Notes under the pieces: generated by a model
What the model was told of the DNA's origin: nothing
What the model saw: only the letters and a program-made list of their open reading frames with translations
The model's database searches: none
Made by a program: the position numbers and the translations under genes
NCBI GenBank assembly: GCA_947645535.1
Contig: CANSDD010000009.1
Coordinates: forward strand, 1 to 26,565
DNA from: an uncultured Mycoplasmatota bacterium
Lineage (GTDB): Bacteria; Bacillota_I; Bacilli_A; RF39; UBA660
Reading direction: 5' to 3'
DNA length: 26,565 nt
Part shown: piece after piece, positions 1 through 8,286 of the stretch
Layout: each line of letters opens with the position of its first letter
Numbering within the stretch: position 1 is the stretch's first letter

Positions 1-2
1 CA

Positions 3-1226
3 AGTAATGTAACAATAACACCAGTAAATGGAAGTGATACAGGAGGAAGTGGACATGCAAGTACGACAGTAAGCCTGGCAAGTATAACAAGTAATACAAA
101 TGGAACAACAGTAACAGCAACAACAAAAGATAATGCTGGAAATAGTAGCGCAAGAACATATACAATAAAGATGGATAAGACAGCCCCAACAATAGCAAAT
201 GGAACAGCAAGTGTAACTGATATCACAGAGAAAACAAGTAGTGCGATACCAGGAAATTACTTTACAATCAACAGTTCTACTTCTTATAGTGGAGCAGGAA
301 GTACAGTATGTAAGGAAGGAAGTACAGTAGTAACAAATACAAGTTCTTTATCAGTAGGAAGTCATACAATCACATGTACAGTAACAAGAGGGAATGGATT
401 ATCAGCAAGTTTATCAAGGACATTTACAATTAAGTCAGCTAGTAAAACTCCTACTGAGATTGTAACTGGTGATCCTGATGTGATTACAGATCCTGATGGA
501 AATAAAAGATATACAGGAAGTAATCCAAATAACTGGGTATGTTTTGGAAGCTCAAGTATAACAAATCCAAGTAGTTGTGATGATAATCATAAATGGAGAA
601 TAATAGGGGTGTTTAATGGACAAATGAAGATAATGACCAATTATTACTATGCTAAAGCGAATGATATTGGCAGGGTAGGAATGCTTTGGGATGATTCAGA
701 CGCAAATGGAAATAACAATTGGGCACGCCCTGCAAGGCTTAATACTGATTTAAATGGTAATTTATTTTATAATAACACTGCATATATAGATGAGGCACAT
801 AGAGGATATATAGCAAATGGAACCTGGTACATAGGAGGAGAAAATCCAAGTGGTAGCCATACATTACAAGCATTTATAGATGGAGAAAAAAGCAGTAATA
901 CAACAGGAAAAATAGGACTTATAAGTGTGGTAGATTTTGGGTATGCAGGAAGTAATTGTACATTATCAACAAAAATGACCAGTAGAGGAAATGCATGTAT
1001 GAGTAATAACTGGATAAAAAATTTAGAATCTTTGGGAATGCAATGGACTATTACTCCACAAAAAAGTAATCAATATTCAGTGTATATCATAAGTACTGCT
1101 GTTTCTATGCAATTATCAAAGAATGGAACTGGAGGAAGAGCCCACCCAGCCCTATATCTTAAGTCCAGCATAAAGATAACAGGAGGAACAGGAACGGAAA
1201 ATTCACCTTATATTTTGGAAATATAG
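3..1226 (+). CDS. Secreted Ig-like repeat protein with C-terminal DUF6273-like domain, 5' end missing
   Basis: The reading frame is open from base 3, so the gene starts before the window; 407 residues are visible. The first ~58 residues end in YTIKMDKTAPT, a typical end of a bacterial Ig-like repeat. A second Ig-like unit follows (~59-145) with Cys103 and Cys125. The last ~260 residues form a separate globular domain with WRIIGVFNG near its start and RAHPALYLKSS near its end, and two more cysteine pairs (180/192, 319/332). The even pairing suggests disulfides outside the cell. The end of the domain resembles DUF6273-type domains of gut Firmicutes, but that match is from memory. Threonine and isoleucine are written mostly as ACA and ATA, unlike the neighbouring genes. 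No signal peptide or anchor is visible because the N-terminus is missing. Likely a surface or secreted adhesin-like protein; function unknown. Confidence 0.75.
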   Translation, partial: SNVTITPVNGSDTGGSGHASTTVSLASITSNTNGTTVTATTKDNAGNSSARTYTIKMDKTAPTIANGTASVTDITEKTSSAIPGNYFTINSSTSYSGAGSTVCKEGSTVVTNTSSLSVGSHTITCTVTRGNGLSASLSRTFTIKSASKTPTEIVTGDPDVITDPDGNKRYTGSNPNNWVCFGSSSITNPSSCDDNHKWRIIGVFNGQMKIMTNYYYAKANDIGRVGMLWDDSDANGNNNWARPARLNTDLNGNLFYNNTAYIDEAHRGYIANGTWYIGGENPSGSHTLQAFIDGEKSSNTTGKIGLISVVDFGYAGSNCTLSTKMTSRGNACMSNNWIKNLESLGMQWTITPQKSNQYSVYIISTAVSMQLSKNGTGGRAHPALYLKSSIKITGGTGTENSPYILEI

Positions 1227-1231
1227 TAATT

Positions 1232-1257
1232 AGATAAACAAAATCGTTTATCTTTTT
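1232..1257 (+). terminator. Intrinsic terminator after the Ig-like protein gene
   Basis: GATAAAC (1233-1239) pairs with GTTTATC (1246-1252) around a 6-nt loop, extended by A1232-T1253, and runs into TTTTT. It directly follows the stop codon at 1224-1226. Confidence 0.8.
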
Positions 1258-1284
1258 GCTATTTATTTGAAACTTTGTTATAAT
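1256..1284 (+). promoter_or_regulatory. Sigma-A-type promoter of trhP1-trhP2
   Basis: TTGCTA (1256-1261), a 17-nt spacer and a perfect TATAAT (1279-1284). The -35 overlaps the T-tract of the preceding terminator. An ATG at 1283 lies inside the -10 box and so cannot be the start of the downstream gene. Confidence 0.75.
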
Positions 1285-1306
1285 GTGGGTGTCAGGAAGT
1301 GATAGA

Positions 1307-2185
1307 ATGACTAAAACAATAATTATTCCAAATTCTAGAGAAATGATAAAAGAAACATTAGAGTTATATGATGGTATTATACTTGGAATAGATGGACTGA
1401 GTGTTAATTTGCCTTTTTATATAAATATAGAAGAATTAGAAAATTATCAATATGTAAAACGAAGTAATAAAAAAATCTTTATTATGTTAAATAAAAATAT
1501 GCATAATAAAGATTTAATATTTTTAAAAAAGATAATGGAAAAGTTAAATCAATATGGTATAGATGGTGTTTTTTATTATGATATTGCTGTTTTGAATTTA
1601 AAAGAAAAATTCAATATATCTTATCCACTTATATGGAGTCAAGAACATTTAACAACAAATGATAGTACATGTAATTTTTGGAAAAATAATGGGGCAAAAG
1701 GTGCTTATTTATCAAGTGAAATTACATTAGATGAAATAAAAGAAATTAGAGATAACATAGATTTTACTTTATTTGTAAATATATTTGGATATTTACCTAT
1801 GTTTACTTCTAAGAGACATTTAGTAAAAAATTATATTGAATGTTTTAATTTAAAAGAAAAAGGAGATGAGTATTATATCTATAAAGAAAATAATACTTAT
1901 CCGATTGTAGATGACAACTTAGGCACAACAGTTTATTCAGGTCATATATTAAATGGAATACTTGAATATTTAGAATTAAAAAAGATAAATATAGATTATG
2001 TAGTACTAAATAGCTTTCATATCCAGTTAGATACATTTAAAAAAATATTAGAAGAATTATCTCATTTGACAGAAGAAAATAAAAATAATATTTTTGAAAA
2101 TGTAAACATGCTTTGTAAAGATAATGTTGATAAAGGATTTTTTTATACAGAAACAGTATATAAAGTAAAGGGGGGTAACAAATGA
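1307..2185 (+). CDS. trhP1: U32 family protein, TrhP1/YrrN-like (tRNA U34 hydroxylation)
   Basis: The 292-residue protein is a small U32 ('peptidase U32') member. Its pairing with the larger U32 gene just downstream matches Bacillus yrrN-yrrO, renamed trhP1-trhP2, which act together in prephenate-dependent formation of 5-hydroxyuridine at tRNA position 34. It has a TIM-barrel-like alternation of strands and helices (DGIILGIDGL early, YGIDGVFYYD mid) and lacks the cysteine cluster carried by the partner, as expected for the small subunit. I place the start at ATG 1307, with AGGAAG at 1294-1299 seven bases upstream; the longer frame from 1283 starts inside the -10 box. The stop overlaps the next start (ATGA), so the two are translationally coupled. 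Family membership is fairly secure; the exact role rests on synteny and pairing. Confidence 0.7.
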   Translation: MTKTIIIPNSREMIKETLELYDGIILGIDGLSVNLPFYINIEELENYQYVKRSNKKIFIMLNKNMHNKDLIFLKKIMEKLNQYGIDGVFYYDIAVLNLKEKFNISYPLIWSQEHLTTNDSTCNFWKNNGAKGAYLSSEITLDEIKEIRDNIDFTLFVNIFGYLPMFTSKRHLVKNYIECFNLKEKGDEYYIYKENNTYPIVDDNLGTTVYSGHILNGILEYLELKKINIDYVVLNSFHIQLDTFKKILEELSHLTEENKNNIFENVNMLCKDNVDKGFFYTETVYKVKGGNK

Positions 2186-3372
2186 ATAGACCAGAGCTTT
2201 TAGCTCCAGCGGGAGATTTAGAAAAACTAAGATTTGCGCTTCTTTATGGAGCTGATGCAGTTTATGTTGGAGGTACAATGTTTAATCTTAGAGCGAATGC
2301 TTCTAATTTTACACTTGATGAGTTAAAAGAAGGCGTTTCTTTTGCTCATCAATTACAAAAAAAAGTGTATGTAACTGTCAATATTGCTTTTCATACATCT
2401 GAGTTAAAAAATCTTACAAATTATTTGAAAGAATTAGACAGTATTGGAATAGACGCAATTATTATTAGTGATCCAGCTATTATATCCATAGCAAAAGAAT
2501 ATACTAATTTAGAACTTCATTTGTCAACACAACAATCTACACTTAATTATGAGGCGGTAGAATTTTGGAAAAAACAAGGCATTACAAGAATTGTACTTGG
2601 TAGAGAGGTAAGCAAAGAAGAAATTATCGAAATAAAGAGGCATGTAGATATTGAAATAGAATGTTTTATTCATGGAGCAATGTGTGCATCTTATAGTGGA
2701 AGATGTGTACTTTCTAACTTTTTGACAGCAAGAGATTCTAATCGTGGTGGTTGTAGTCAAATTTGTAGATGGGATTTTGATTTACTTGATAAAGATGAAA
2801 ATATCATGGCTGGGGAAATGCCATTTACATTTTGTACAAAAGATTTATCTTTACTAAGATATATACCAGAAATGATTGATATGTCTATTACTTCTTTTAA
2901 AATAGAAGGTAGAATGCGATCTATTTATTATATTGCAACAATTGTCTATATTTATCGTAAAGCAATTGATCTTTATATGCAACAAAAAGAAAGCTATGAA
3001 TATAATAAAGAGTATGAAAAAGTTCTAAGGGCATGTGCTAATAGAGATTCTATTCCACAATTTTTTGATGGAAATAGTTCATTAGAATGCCAATATTATA
3101 ATGGCAGAGTAGAAGTCTCTAACCAAGATTTTTTAGGATTAGTATTAGGTTATGAAGATGGGTATGCCATAATAGAAGAAAGGAACTTTTTTAAATTAGG
3201 TGACAAAGTAGAGTTTTTTGGTCCTAATACAGAAGTCTTTCAGATGACAATAGAAAAAATTATTGATGAAGAAGGAAAACAAATAAATATTGTTAGGCAT
3301 CCAAAACAAATTGTCAAAGTGGAAGTTCCTAAGATTGTTGCTTGTAATGATTTTATGAAAATTTTAAAATAA
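2182..3372 (+). CDS. trhP2: U32 family tRNA hydroxylation protein TrhP2 (YrrO-like)
   Basis: The 396-residue protein begins with the U32 signature PELLAPAGDLEKLRFALLYG and continues GADAVYVGG. The family's iron-sulfur cysteine region is at ~161-195: FIHGAMC with Cys168, Cys175, Cys191 and Cys195, and a further Cys218. In related U32 proteins (RlhA, UbiU/V, TrhP) such cysteines hold a 4Fe-4S cluster. The motif that usually reads like HRxxTTGFY is diverged here to NRDSIPQFF. With trhP1 it is expected to hydroxylate tRNA U34 using prephenate. GGGGGG at ~2170-2175 serves as ribosome binding site and the start overlaps the trhP1 stop by four bases. The TrhP2 assignment over other U32 paralogues comes from the small partner upstream and greA downstream. 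Confidence 0.8.
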   Translation: MNRPELLAPAGDLEKLRFALLYGADAVYVGGTMFNLRANASNFTLDELKEGVSFAHQLQKKVYVTVNIAFHTSELKNLTNYLKELDSIGIDAIIISDPAIISIAKEYTNLELHLSTQQSTLNYEAVEFWKKQGITRIVLGREVSKEEIIEIKRHVDIEIECFIHGAMCASYSGRCVLSNFLTARDSNRGGCSQICRWDFDLLDKDENIMAGEMPFTFCTKDLSLLRYIPEMIDMSITSFKIEGRMRSIYYIATIVYIYRKAIDLYMQQKESYEYNKEYEKVLRACANRDSIPQFFDGNSSLECQYYNGRVEVSNQDFLGLVLGYEDGYAIIEERNFFKLGDKVEFFGPNTEVFQMTIEKIIDEEGKQINIVRHPKQIVKVEVPKIVACNDFMKILK

Positions 3373-3384
3373 TGATTATTCAAG

Positions 3385-3413
3385 TTGACAAAAAGAATAA
3401 ACTGTAGTATTAT
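3385..3413 (+). promoter_or_regulatory. Sigma-A-type promoter of greA
   Basis: Perfect TTGACA (3385-3390), 17-nt spacer, TATTAT (3408-3413), 43 bases before the greA start. Confidence 0.85.
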
Positions 3414-3455
3414 TTGATAGATTCAAAAAAGAAAATAAATTTGAGGTGAAATAAA

Positions 3456-3926
3456 ATGTCAAATACAAAAGAAATTTACTTAACAAAAGCAGGTCTTGAA
3501 GAGATGCAAAAAGAGTTAGAATACTTAAAGCTAGAAAAAAGACCAGAAGTAATCAATGCATTAAAGGATGCACGTGCACTAGGAGATTTAAGTGAAAATG
3601 CTGAATATGATGCAGCACGTACTGAACAAGCAATTGTAGAAGGAAAGATTCAAGAATTAGAAGCGATGATTGAAAATGCAATTGTTATTAGTGATGTGAA
3701 AAGTGATATGGTTGCAATTGGTTCTAAAGTGAAATTAGAATATGTAGAAGATAAAGAAACAGAAGAATATACAATTGTTGGAAGTAAGGAAGCAGATCCA
3801 TTCCAAAATAAAATTTCAAATGAATCACCAATTGCCAAAGCAATTCTTGGGCTTAAAGTAGGAGAAGTTGTTTCTGTTGAAAGTCCAAACGGTAAATATG
3901 ACGTTAAAATTGTTGAAATTGCTTAA
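3456..3926 (+). CDS. greA: Transcription elongation factor GreA
   Basis: The 156-residue protein has the normal GreA length and layout. An N-terminal coiled coil (~10-75) carries at its tip GDLSENAEYDAAR with Asp44 and Glu47, equivalent to the E. coli tip residues Asp41/Glu44 that position magnesium in the RNA polymerase secondary channel. An FKBP-like C-terminal domain (~80-156) follows. GreA stimulates transcript cleavage in backtracked polymerase. GAGGTG precedes ATG 3456. It is a single-gene unit with its own promoter and terminator. In Bacillus, greA follows yrrN-yrrO-udk; here udk is absent between trhP2 and greA. Confidence 0.97.
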   Translation: MSNTKEIYLTKAGLEEMQKELEYLKLEKRPEVINALKDARALGDLSENAEYDAARTEQAIVEGKIQELEAMIENAIVISDVKSDMVAIGSKVKLEYVEDKETEEYTIVGSKEADPFQNKISNESPIAKAILGLKVGEVVSVESPNGKYDVKIVEIA

Positions 3927-3941
3927 GAAAAATAAATTTTT

Positions 3942-3976
3942 GATTGTATCTGAAATTTTTTAGACACAATCTTTTT
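3942..3976 (+). terminator. Intrinsic terminator after greA
   Basis: GATTGTATCT (3942-3951) pairs with AGACACAATC (3962-3971) with one A/C mismatch, followed by TTTTT. Confidence 0.85.
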
Positions 3977-4001
3977 CATTTATAAAATAAATGGAAAATT
4001 G

Positions 4002-4030
4002 TTGAAATATTAAGGAAAATAAGATATACT
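4002..4030 (+). promoter_or_regulatory. Sigma-A-type promoter of tig
   Basis: TTGAAA (4002-4007), 17-nt spacer, TATACT (4025-4030), with GGAGGA (4043-4048) and ATG 4055 downstream. Confidence 0.85.
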
Positions 4031-4054
4031 AATATCTGTATTGGAGGAAGAATA

Positions 4055-5308
4055 ATGAAAAATAAAAATATCAAAGAGATAACAGTAAAAATAGAAGGTA
4101 AAGAGTGGGAAGAAGCTTTAGATAAGGCTTACGAAAAGGCTAGTAAAAATGTAAAAATAGATGGTTTTAGACCTGGACATGCTCCAAAAGAATTGTTTTT
4201 AAAAAAATATGGAAAACAATCATTATATATGGATGCAGCAGATTTATGCTTAGAAAACGCATATATTAAAGCATTTGAAGATAAACAAGATTTAAGAATT
4301 GTGGCAGAGCCAGAAATTGCTTTAAAAAATGTAAGTGATGAGGGAATAGAATTTTTATTTACTTTAACACTTAGACCAGAAGTAAAGCTTGGAAAATATA
4401 AGAATCTTGGTGTAAAGAAAGAAAAAGTAGAAGTAACAAAAGAAGAAATTGATCATACAATTGAGCACATGAGAGAAAGATATGCTGAAAATGTGTTAAA
4501 AGATGATGCAGTCGAAGATGGAAATATAGTTGTTATTGATTTTGAAGGATTTAAAGATGGTGTTCCATTTGAAGGCGGAAAAGCAGAAAATTATTCTTTA
4601 ACAATTGGTAGTAATACATTTATTCCAGGATTTGAAGAACAAATTATTGGTATGAAATCTGGAGAAGAAAAAGATATTAATGTTACATTTCCAGAAGATT
4701 ATCATAGTGAAGATTTAAAAGGCGCACCAGTAGTTTTTAAAGTAAAATTACATGAAGTAAAAGAGGTACAAATTCCAGAAATTGGAGAAGAATTCTTTGA
4801 AGATTTAGGCATGGAAGGTGTAGATACTGTAGAAGCATTAGAAGAACAAATAAGAGAAAATATTACTACTCATAAAGAAGCAGATGCTGAAAATAAATAC
4901 ATTGATGATTTATTAGAAAAGGCAGCAGAAAATATAGAAGTTGATATTCCAGATGTTATGATTGAAGAAGAAAAGAAACGTATGATTAAGCAGTATGAAG
5001 AGAATTTAAAAATGCAAGGTATTACATTAGAACAATTTTATCAATTTACTAATTCTGATGAAGCAGCTTTAAAAGAGCAAATGCATGAAGAAGCTGTAAA
5101 ACGTATAAAATTCCGTTTAATGCTTGAAGAGATTGCTGAAGTAGAAAACTTAAAAGTAACAGATGAAGATGCTGAAGAAGAAGCTAATAAGTTAGCTGAA
5201 AAATACCAAATGAAGAAGGAGGAATTTTTAAAGTTATTTGGTGGATTAGATATGGTTAAATATGATCTTGAAATGCGTGCTGCAATGAATGTATTAAAAG
5301 GAGAATAA
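4055..5308 (+). CDS. tig: Trigger factor, ribosome-bound chaperone
   Basis: The 417-residue protein has the three trigger factor domains. The N-terminal ribosome-binding domain contains the signature GFRPGHAP (residues 37-44) that docks on ribosomal protein L23. An FKBP-type prolyl isomerase domain occupies ~152-236 (IDFEGFKDGVPFEGG and IPGFEEQIIGMKSGEEK). The helical chaperone arms run from ~240 to the end and are rich in Glu and Lys. It binds nascent chains as they leave the ribosome. The N-terminus is about ten residues shorter than in E. coli, but the strong ribosome binding site just before ATG 4055 supports this start. It stands alone between its own promoter and terminator; the usual neighbour clpX is not here. 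Confidence 0.97.
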   Translation: MKNKNIKEITVKIEGKEWEEALDKAYEKASKNVKIDGFRPGHAPKELFLKKYGKQSLYMDAADLCLENAYIKAFEDKQDLRIVAEPEIALKNVSDEGIEFLFTLTLRPEVKLGKYKNLGVKKEKVEVTKEEIDHTIEHMRERYAENVLKDDAVEDGNIVVIDFEGFKDGVPFEGGKAENYSLTIGSNTFIPGFEEQIIGMKSGEEKDINVTFPEDYHSEDLKGAPVVFKVKLHEVKEVQIPEIGEEFFEDLGMEGVDTVEALEEQIRENITTHKEADAENKYIDDLLEKAAENIEVDIPDVMIEEEKKRMIKQYEENLKMQGITLEQFYQFTNSDEAALKEQMHEEAVKRIKFRLMLEEIAEVENLKVTDEDAEEEANKLAEKYQMKKEEFLKLFGGLDMVKYDLEMRAAMNVLKGE

Positions 5309-5314
5309 ACAAAG

Positions 5315-5340
5315 ATGTCTGATAGATTCAGGCGTTTTTT
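5315..5340 (+). terminator. Intrinsic terminator after tig
   Basis: GTCTGA (5317-5322) pairs with TCAGGC (5328-5333) around a 5-nt loop with one G-U pair, extended outward, followed by TTTTTT. Confidence 0.75.
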
Positions 5341-5342
5341 AT

Positions 5343-5370
5343 TTGACTTTTAGTTTTTTTGTGTTATAAT
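5343..5370 (+). promoter_or_regulatory. Sigma-A-type promoter of the orphan region 4 gene
   Basis: TTGACT (5343-5348), 16-nt spacer, perfect TATAAT (5365-5370), 28 bases before ATG 5399. Confidence 0.8.
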
Positions 5371-5398
5371 ATGCACTATTAAAAAGAAGGGGGATATT

Positions 5399-6001
5399 AT
5401 GGAGAAAAAGAATATTGGATATTATTCTAGTCCACTTGAAAATGGAATAATTAGAGAAGAGAGAAGAGAAAAAATAGAGATTTTAGCATTTTCTAGATTG
5501 ACATCAAGAGAAAAAAAGGTATTAGACTTACGTTATGGATTTACTGGTGATGCCCATACTGTAAATGAGACAGCTGAAATTTTGGGAGTAGTATATGAGA
5601 CAATTAGAGCAACAGAAAATAGAGCTTTATGTAAACTTCGTAGTATTATATTAGGGACTGAACAATTTGAGATTGTAGATTCAGAAATAGGTATGTCAAA
5701 GGCTGACTTATATATCATTGCTAAAAATATTGCACGTCCTATTTTTCGCACATATTGTTTAGCAAATCGTGAGCAATATTATGGTATGTTAACTCAGTAT
5801 ATTCAAGATATTATTTTATGGAAATTATCATCTGAAGAGAGAAAAATATTACTTTTTTATTCAGGCAAATATTCGTTATTTCCAAAGTCAAAAAGGACTG
5901 ATTTAATAATTACTTTTGAAAGAATTGAAGAAAAAATAGAGAGACTAGTATTAGAAGATACTTTGATTTGTGAAAAGACTAAGATTAAAGTGAAAGTGTA
6001 G
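5399..6001 (+). CDS. Orphan sigma-70 region 4 (helix-turn-helix) protein
   Basis: Residues 34-81 of this 200-residue protein match sigma-70 region 4. LTSREKKVLDLRYGF corresponds to region 4.1, and the helix-turn-helix with VYETIRATENRAL corresponds to the RERIRQIEAKAL stretch of RpoD region 4.2. Of the residues that touch the -35 box in RpoD, the Glu (Glu67) and the second Arg (Arg70) are kept, while the first Arg is Tyr66 and the Gln is Ala71. There is no region 2 or 3, so it cannot be a complete sigma factor. The C-terminal half (~95-200) matches no family I know, but LSSEERKILLFYSG (143-156) echoes LTSREKKVLDLRYG and may be a worn second copy of region 4. GAAGGGGG precedes ATG 5399. Single-gene unit. 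It may be a DNA-binding regulator or a split-sigma subunit. Confidence 0.75.
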   Translation: MEKKNIGYYSSPLENGIIREERREKIEILAFSRLTSREKKVLDLRYGFTGDAHTVNETAEILGVVYETIRATENRALCKLRSIILGTEQFEIVDSEIGMSKADLYIIAKNIARPIFRTYCLANREQYYGMLTQYIQDIILWKLSSEERKILLFYSGKYSLFPKSKRTDLIITFERIEEKIERLVLEDTLICEKTKIKVKV

Positions 6002-6018
6002 AAATATACTTTTTTTTT
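5993..6018 (+). terminator. Intrinsic terminator with GAAA tetraloop, overlapping the stop codon
   Basis: AAAGTGTA (5993-6000) pairs with TATACTTT (6005-6012) including one G-U pair around loop GAAA (6001-6004), followed by T6013-6018. The TAG stop at 5999-6001 lies inside the hairpin. Confidence 0.8.
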
Positions 6019-6019
6019 C

Positions 6020-6048
6020 TTTACACAAAAACAAATGTTTGCTATAAT
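6020..6048 (+). promoter_or_regulatory. Sigma-A-type promoter of priA-fmt
   Basis: TTTACA (6020-6025), 17-nt spacer, perfect TATAAT (6043-6048). AAAAGGAGGA and ATG 6071 follow. Confidence 0.85.
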
Positions 6049-6070
6049 GAGTTAGAAAAGGAGGATTGTT

Positions 6071-8242
6071 ATGGTAGTAGATGTATTAGTAGAAATCAGA
6101 GCAAAACAGATAGATAAAACATTTAGTTACATACTTCCTTCAGGAATGGATGTAGAAGTAGGAGCTAGAGTACTTGTGCCATTTGGAAAAAGAGAATTAG
6201 AGGGTTTTGTACTTAAAAAATATGAATTAAAAGAAAAGCCTGAATATCAAATGAAAAGCGTAATTTGTGTCATTGATGAGCATGCAATATTAACAGAAGA
6301 GATGTTAGAATTAGGTGTGTATATTTCTAAAAAGACTTTATGTAATTTAATATCAGCATATCAAACAATGTTACCTGTGGCATTAAAAGCCAAAAAAGGG
6401 AAAACTGTTCCTAAAAAATACGAAACTTATATTGTAATAGATCAATTAGATGAAACAATTATTACAAGTGAAAAGCAAAAAGAAATCGTTGATAAAGTTG
6501 TAAAAAATGAAAAAATATTAAAAAGTGAATGTACAGCTATTTCGGTATCAGCATTAAAAACGTTAATCAAAAATCATATTGTAAAAGAAGAAGTAGAAGA
6601 AGTCTATAGATTACGAAATGATGATATTCAAAATATTGATCGAGTTATTTTAAATGAGGAGCAAAGACAAGTTGTAAATAGAGTTGTAGAAAGTAGTAAC
6701 ATATTTAAACCCTTTTTATTATATGGAGTTACAGGAAGTGGAAAAACAGAAGTCTATATGAATATTATAGAAGAAGTTTTAAAACAAGAGAAAGAAGTAA
6801 TTGTTTTAGTGCCTGAAATTAGTCTTACTCCACAAATTGTAGATTTATTTCGAAAGAGATTTGGAAATAAGATTGCGATTCTCCATTCCCGCCTTAGTGA
6901 TGGAGAAAAATATGATGAATGGAGAAAAATAGAGAGGAAGGAAGTTTCTATTGTAATAGGAGCTAGGAGTGCAATATTTGCTCCTTTTACTAATTTAGGT
7001 TTTATTGTGATTGATGAAGAGCATACTGAAACTTATAAACAAGAAAATACTCCTAAATATAGTGCTATTGATATTGCCTTATGGAGATGTAAAAGATACA
7101 ATTGTCCACTACTACTTGGAAGTGCTACTCCTTCTTTAGAAAGTTATACAAGAGCTAAAAATGGAATTTATGAGTTATTAACACTTACAAAACGTATTTC
7201 AAATCATTTACCTAATGTTTATTTAGTAGATATGAAAGACGAAATAAAGCATGGAAATATGACTTTTTCAAGTTTGTTAAAACAGAAAATGAAAGAAGCT
7301 TTAGAGAAAAATGAACAAATTATTTTATTATTAAACAGAAGAGGTTTTTCCACCATTATTAGTTGTAAAGAGTGTGGATATGTAGAAAAATGTCCAAACT
7401 GTGATATACCACTTGTTTATCATAAGCAAGAAAATCGTTTGAAGTGTCATTACTGTAATTATACAAAATATGTAATTAAGGAATGTCCAAAATGTAATGG
7501 AAAAGATTTAAGAACACTTGGGCTTGGTACTGAAAAATTAGAAGAAGAAACGAAAGAATTATTTCCAAATGCTAGAGTGATTAGAATGGATGTAGATACA
7601 ACCTCAAGAAAAGGTGCACATGAAAAAATAACAACTGCTTTTCGTAATAGAGAATATGATATTTTAATTGGAACACAGATGATTGCGAAAGGACTTGATT
7701 TTCCTTTTGTTACAGTTGTTGGAGTAATCAATGGAGATGCTTCGTTAAATGTGCCTGATTTTAGAAGTAGTGAGAGAACATTTGCACTTCTTAGTCAAGT
7801 TGCTGGTAGAGCAGGAAGAAAAAATTTAGAAGGCTCTGTTATTATAGAAGGTTTTAATTTAGAACATTACAGTATCAAATGTGCAAGAACTCATGACTAT
7901 AATCATTTTTATGAAGAAGAAATGAAAGTTAGAAAGATACTTTCTTATCCACCATATTTCAATTTATCTTTAATTGAAATTAGTGGTAGTGATTATGAAA
8001 AATGTGATATGGAATCTAAAAAAATAGCAGCATATTTAATAAAGGAATTAAATGGCAAAGCAATTATTTTAGGACCTAGTAATGCTTTAATGCCCAAAAT
8101 TAACAATGTATATTATATTCATATAATATTGAAATTTAAAAGTACAAAAGAAATTATGAAAGCTTTACAATTCATTTATGAAAAATATCGTACTAATAAT
8201 AAAGTAAGAGTAGAAGCAACATTAAATCCAATTCGGTTATAG
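6071..8242 (+). CDS. priA: Primosomal protein N' (PriA), replication restart helicase
   Basis: The 723-residue protein has complete PriA architecture at a slightly short length for the family. An N-terminal 3'-DNA-binding domain (~1-110) starts MVVDVLVEIRAKQIDKTFSY. The helicase core has Walker A GVTGSGKTE (219-227) and a DEEH box (315-318). Eight cysteines (432, 435, 441, 444, 459, 462, 472, 475) form the two zinc sites characteristic of PriA. The second helicase lobe contains GTQMIAKGLDFPFVTVVG and the motif VI stretch QVAGRAGR. PriA recognises stalled forks and D-loops and reloads the replicative helicase. It is first in a probable operon with fmt, 44 bases downstream, as in many Firmicutes (priA-def-fmt), here without def. 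Confidence 0.98.
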   Translation: MVVDVLVEIRAKQIDKTFSYILPSGMDVEVGARVLVPFGKRELEGFVLKKYELKEKPEYQMKSVICVIDEHAILTEEMLELGVYISKKTLCNLISAYQTMLPVALKAKKGKTVPKKYETYIVIDQLDETIITSEKQKEIVDKVVKNEKILKSECTAISVSALKTLIKNHIVKEEVEEVYRLRNDDIQNIDRVILNEEQRQVVNRVVESSNIFKPFLLYGVTGSGKTEVYMNIIEEVLKQEKEVIVLVPEISLTPQIVDLFRKRFGNKIAILHSRLSDGEKYDEWRKIERKEVSIVIGARSAIFAPFTNLGFIVIDEEHTETYKQENTPKYSAIDIALWRCKRYNCPLLLGSATPSLESYTRAKNGIYELLTLTKRISNHLPNVYLVDMKDEIKHGNMTFSSLLKQKMKEALEKNEQIILLLNRRGFSTIISCKECGYVEKCPNCDIPLVYHKQENRLKCHYCNYTKYVIKECPKCNGKDLRTLGLGTEKLEEETKELFPNARVIRMDVDTTSRKGAHEKITTAFRNREYDILIGTQMIAKGLDFPFVTVVGVINGDASLNVPDFRSSERTFALLSQVAGRAGRKNLEGSVIIEGFNLEHYSIKCARTHDYNHFYEEEMKVRKILSYPPYFNLSLIEISGSDYEKCDMESKKIAAYLIKELNGKAIILGPSNALMPKINNVYYIHIILKFKSTKEIMKALQFIYEKYRTNNKVRVEATLNPIRL

Positions 8243-8286
8243 TACTTTTTTATAATTTGTGATAAAATAAAATATAGGTGATAAAA

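Noticed and set aside
1283..1306. ATG 1283 as start of the first U32 gene
   Set aside because: It lies inside the TATAAT box of the gene's own promoter; ATG 1307 has a proper AGGAAG site.
1845..2036. Minus-strand open frames within trhP, greA, priA, ruvA, ruvB, miaA and others
   Set aside because: They are short, lie opposite clear genes, and lack ribosome binding sites or recognisable products.
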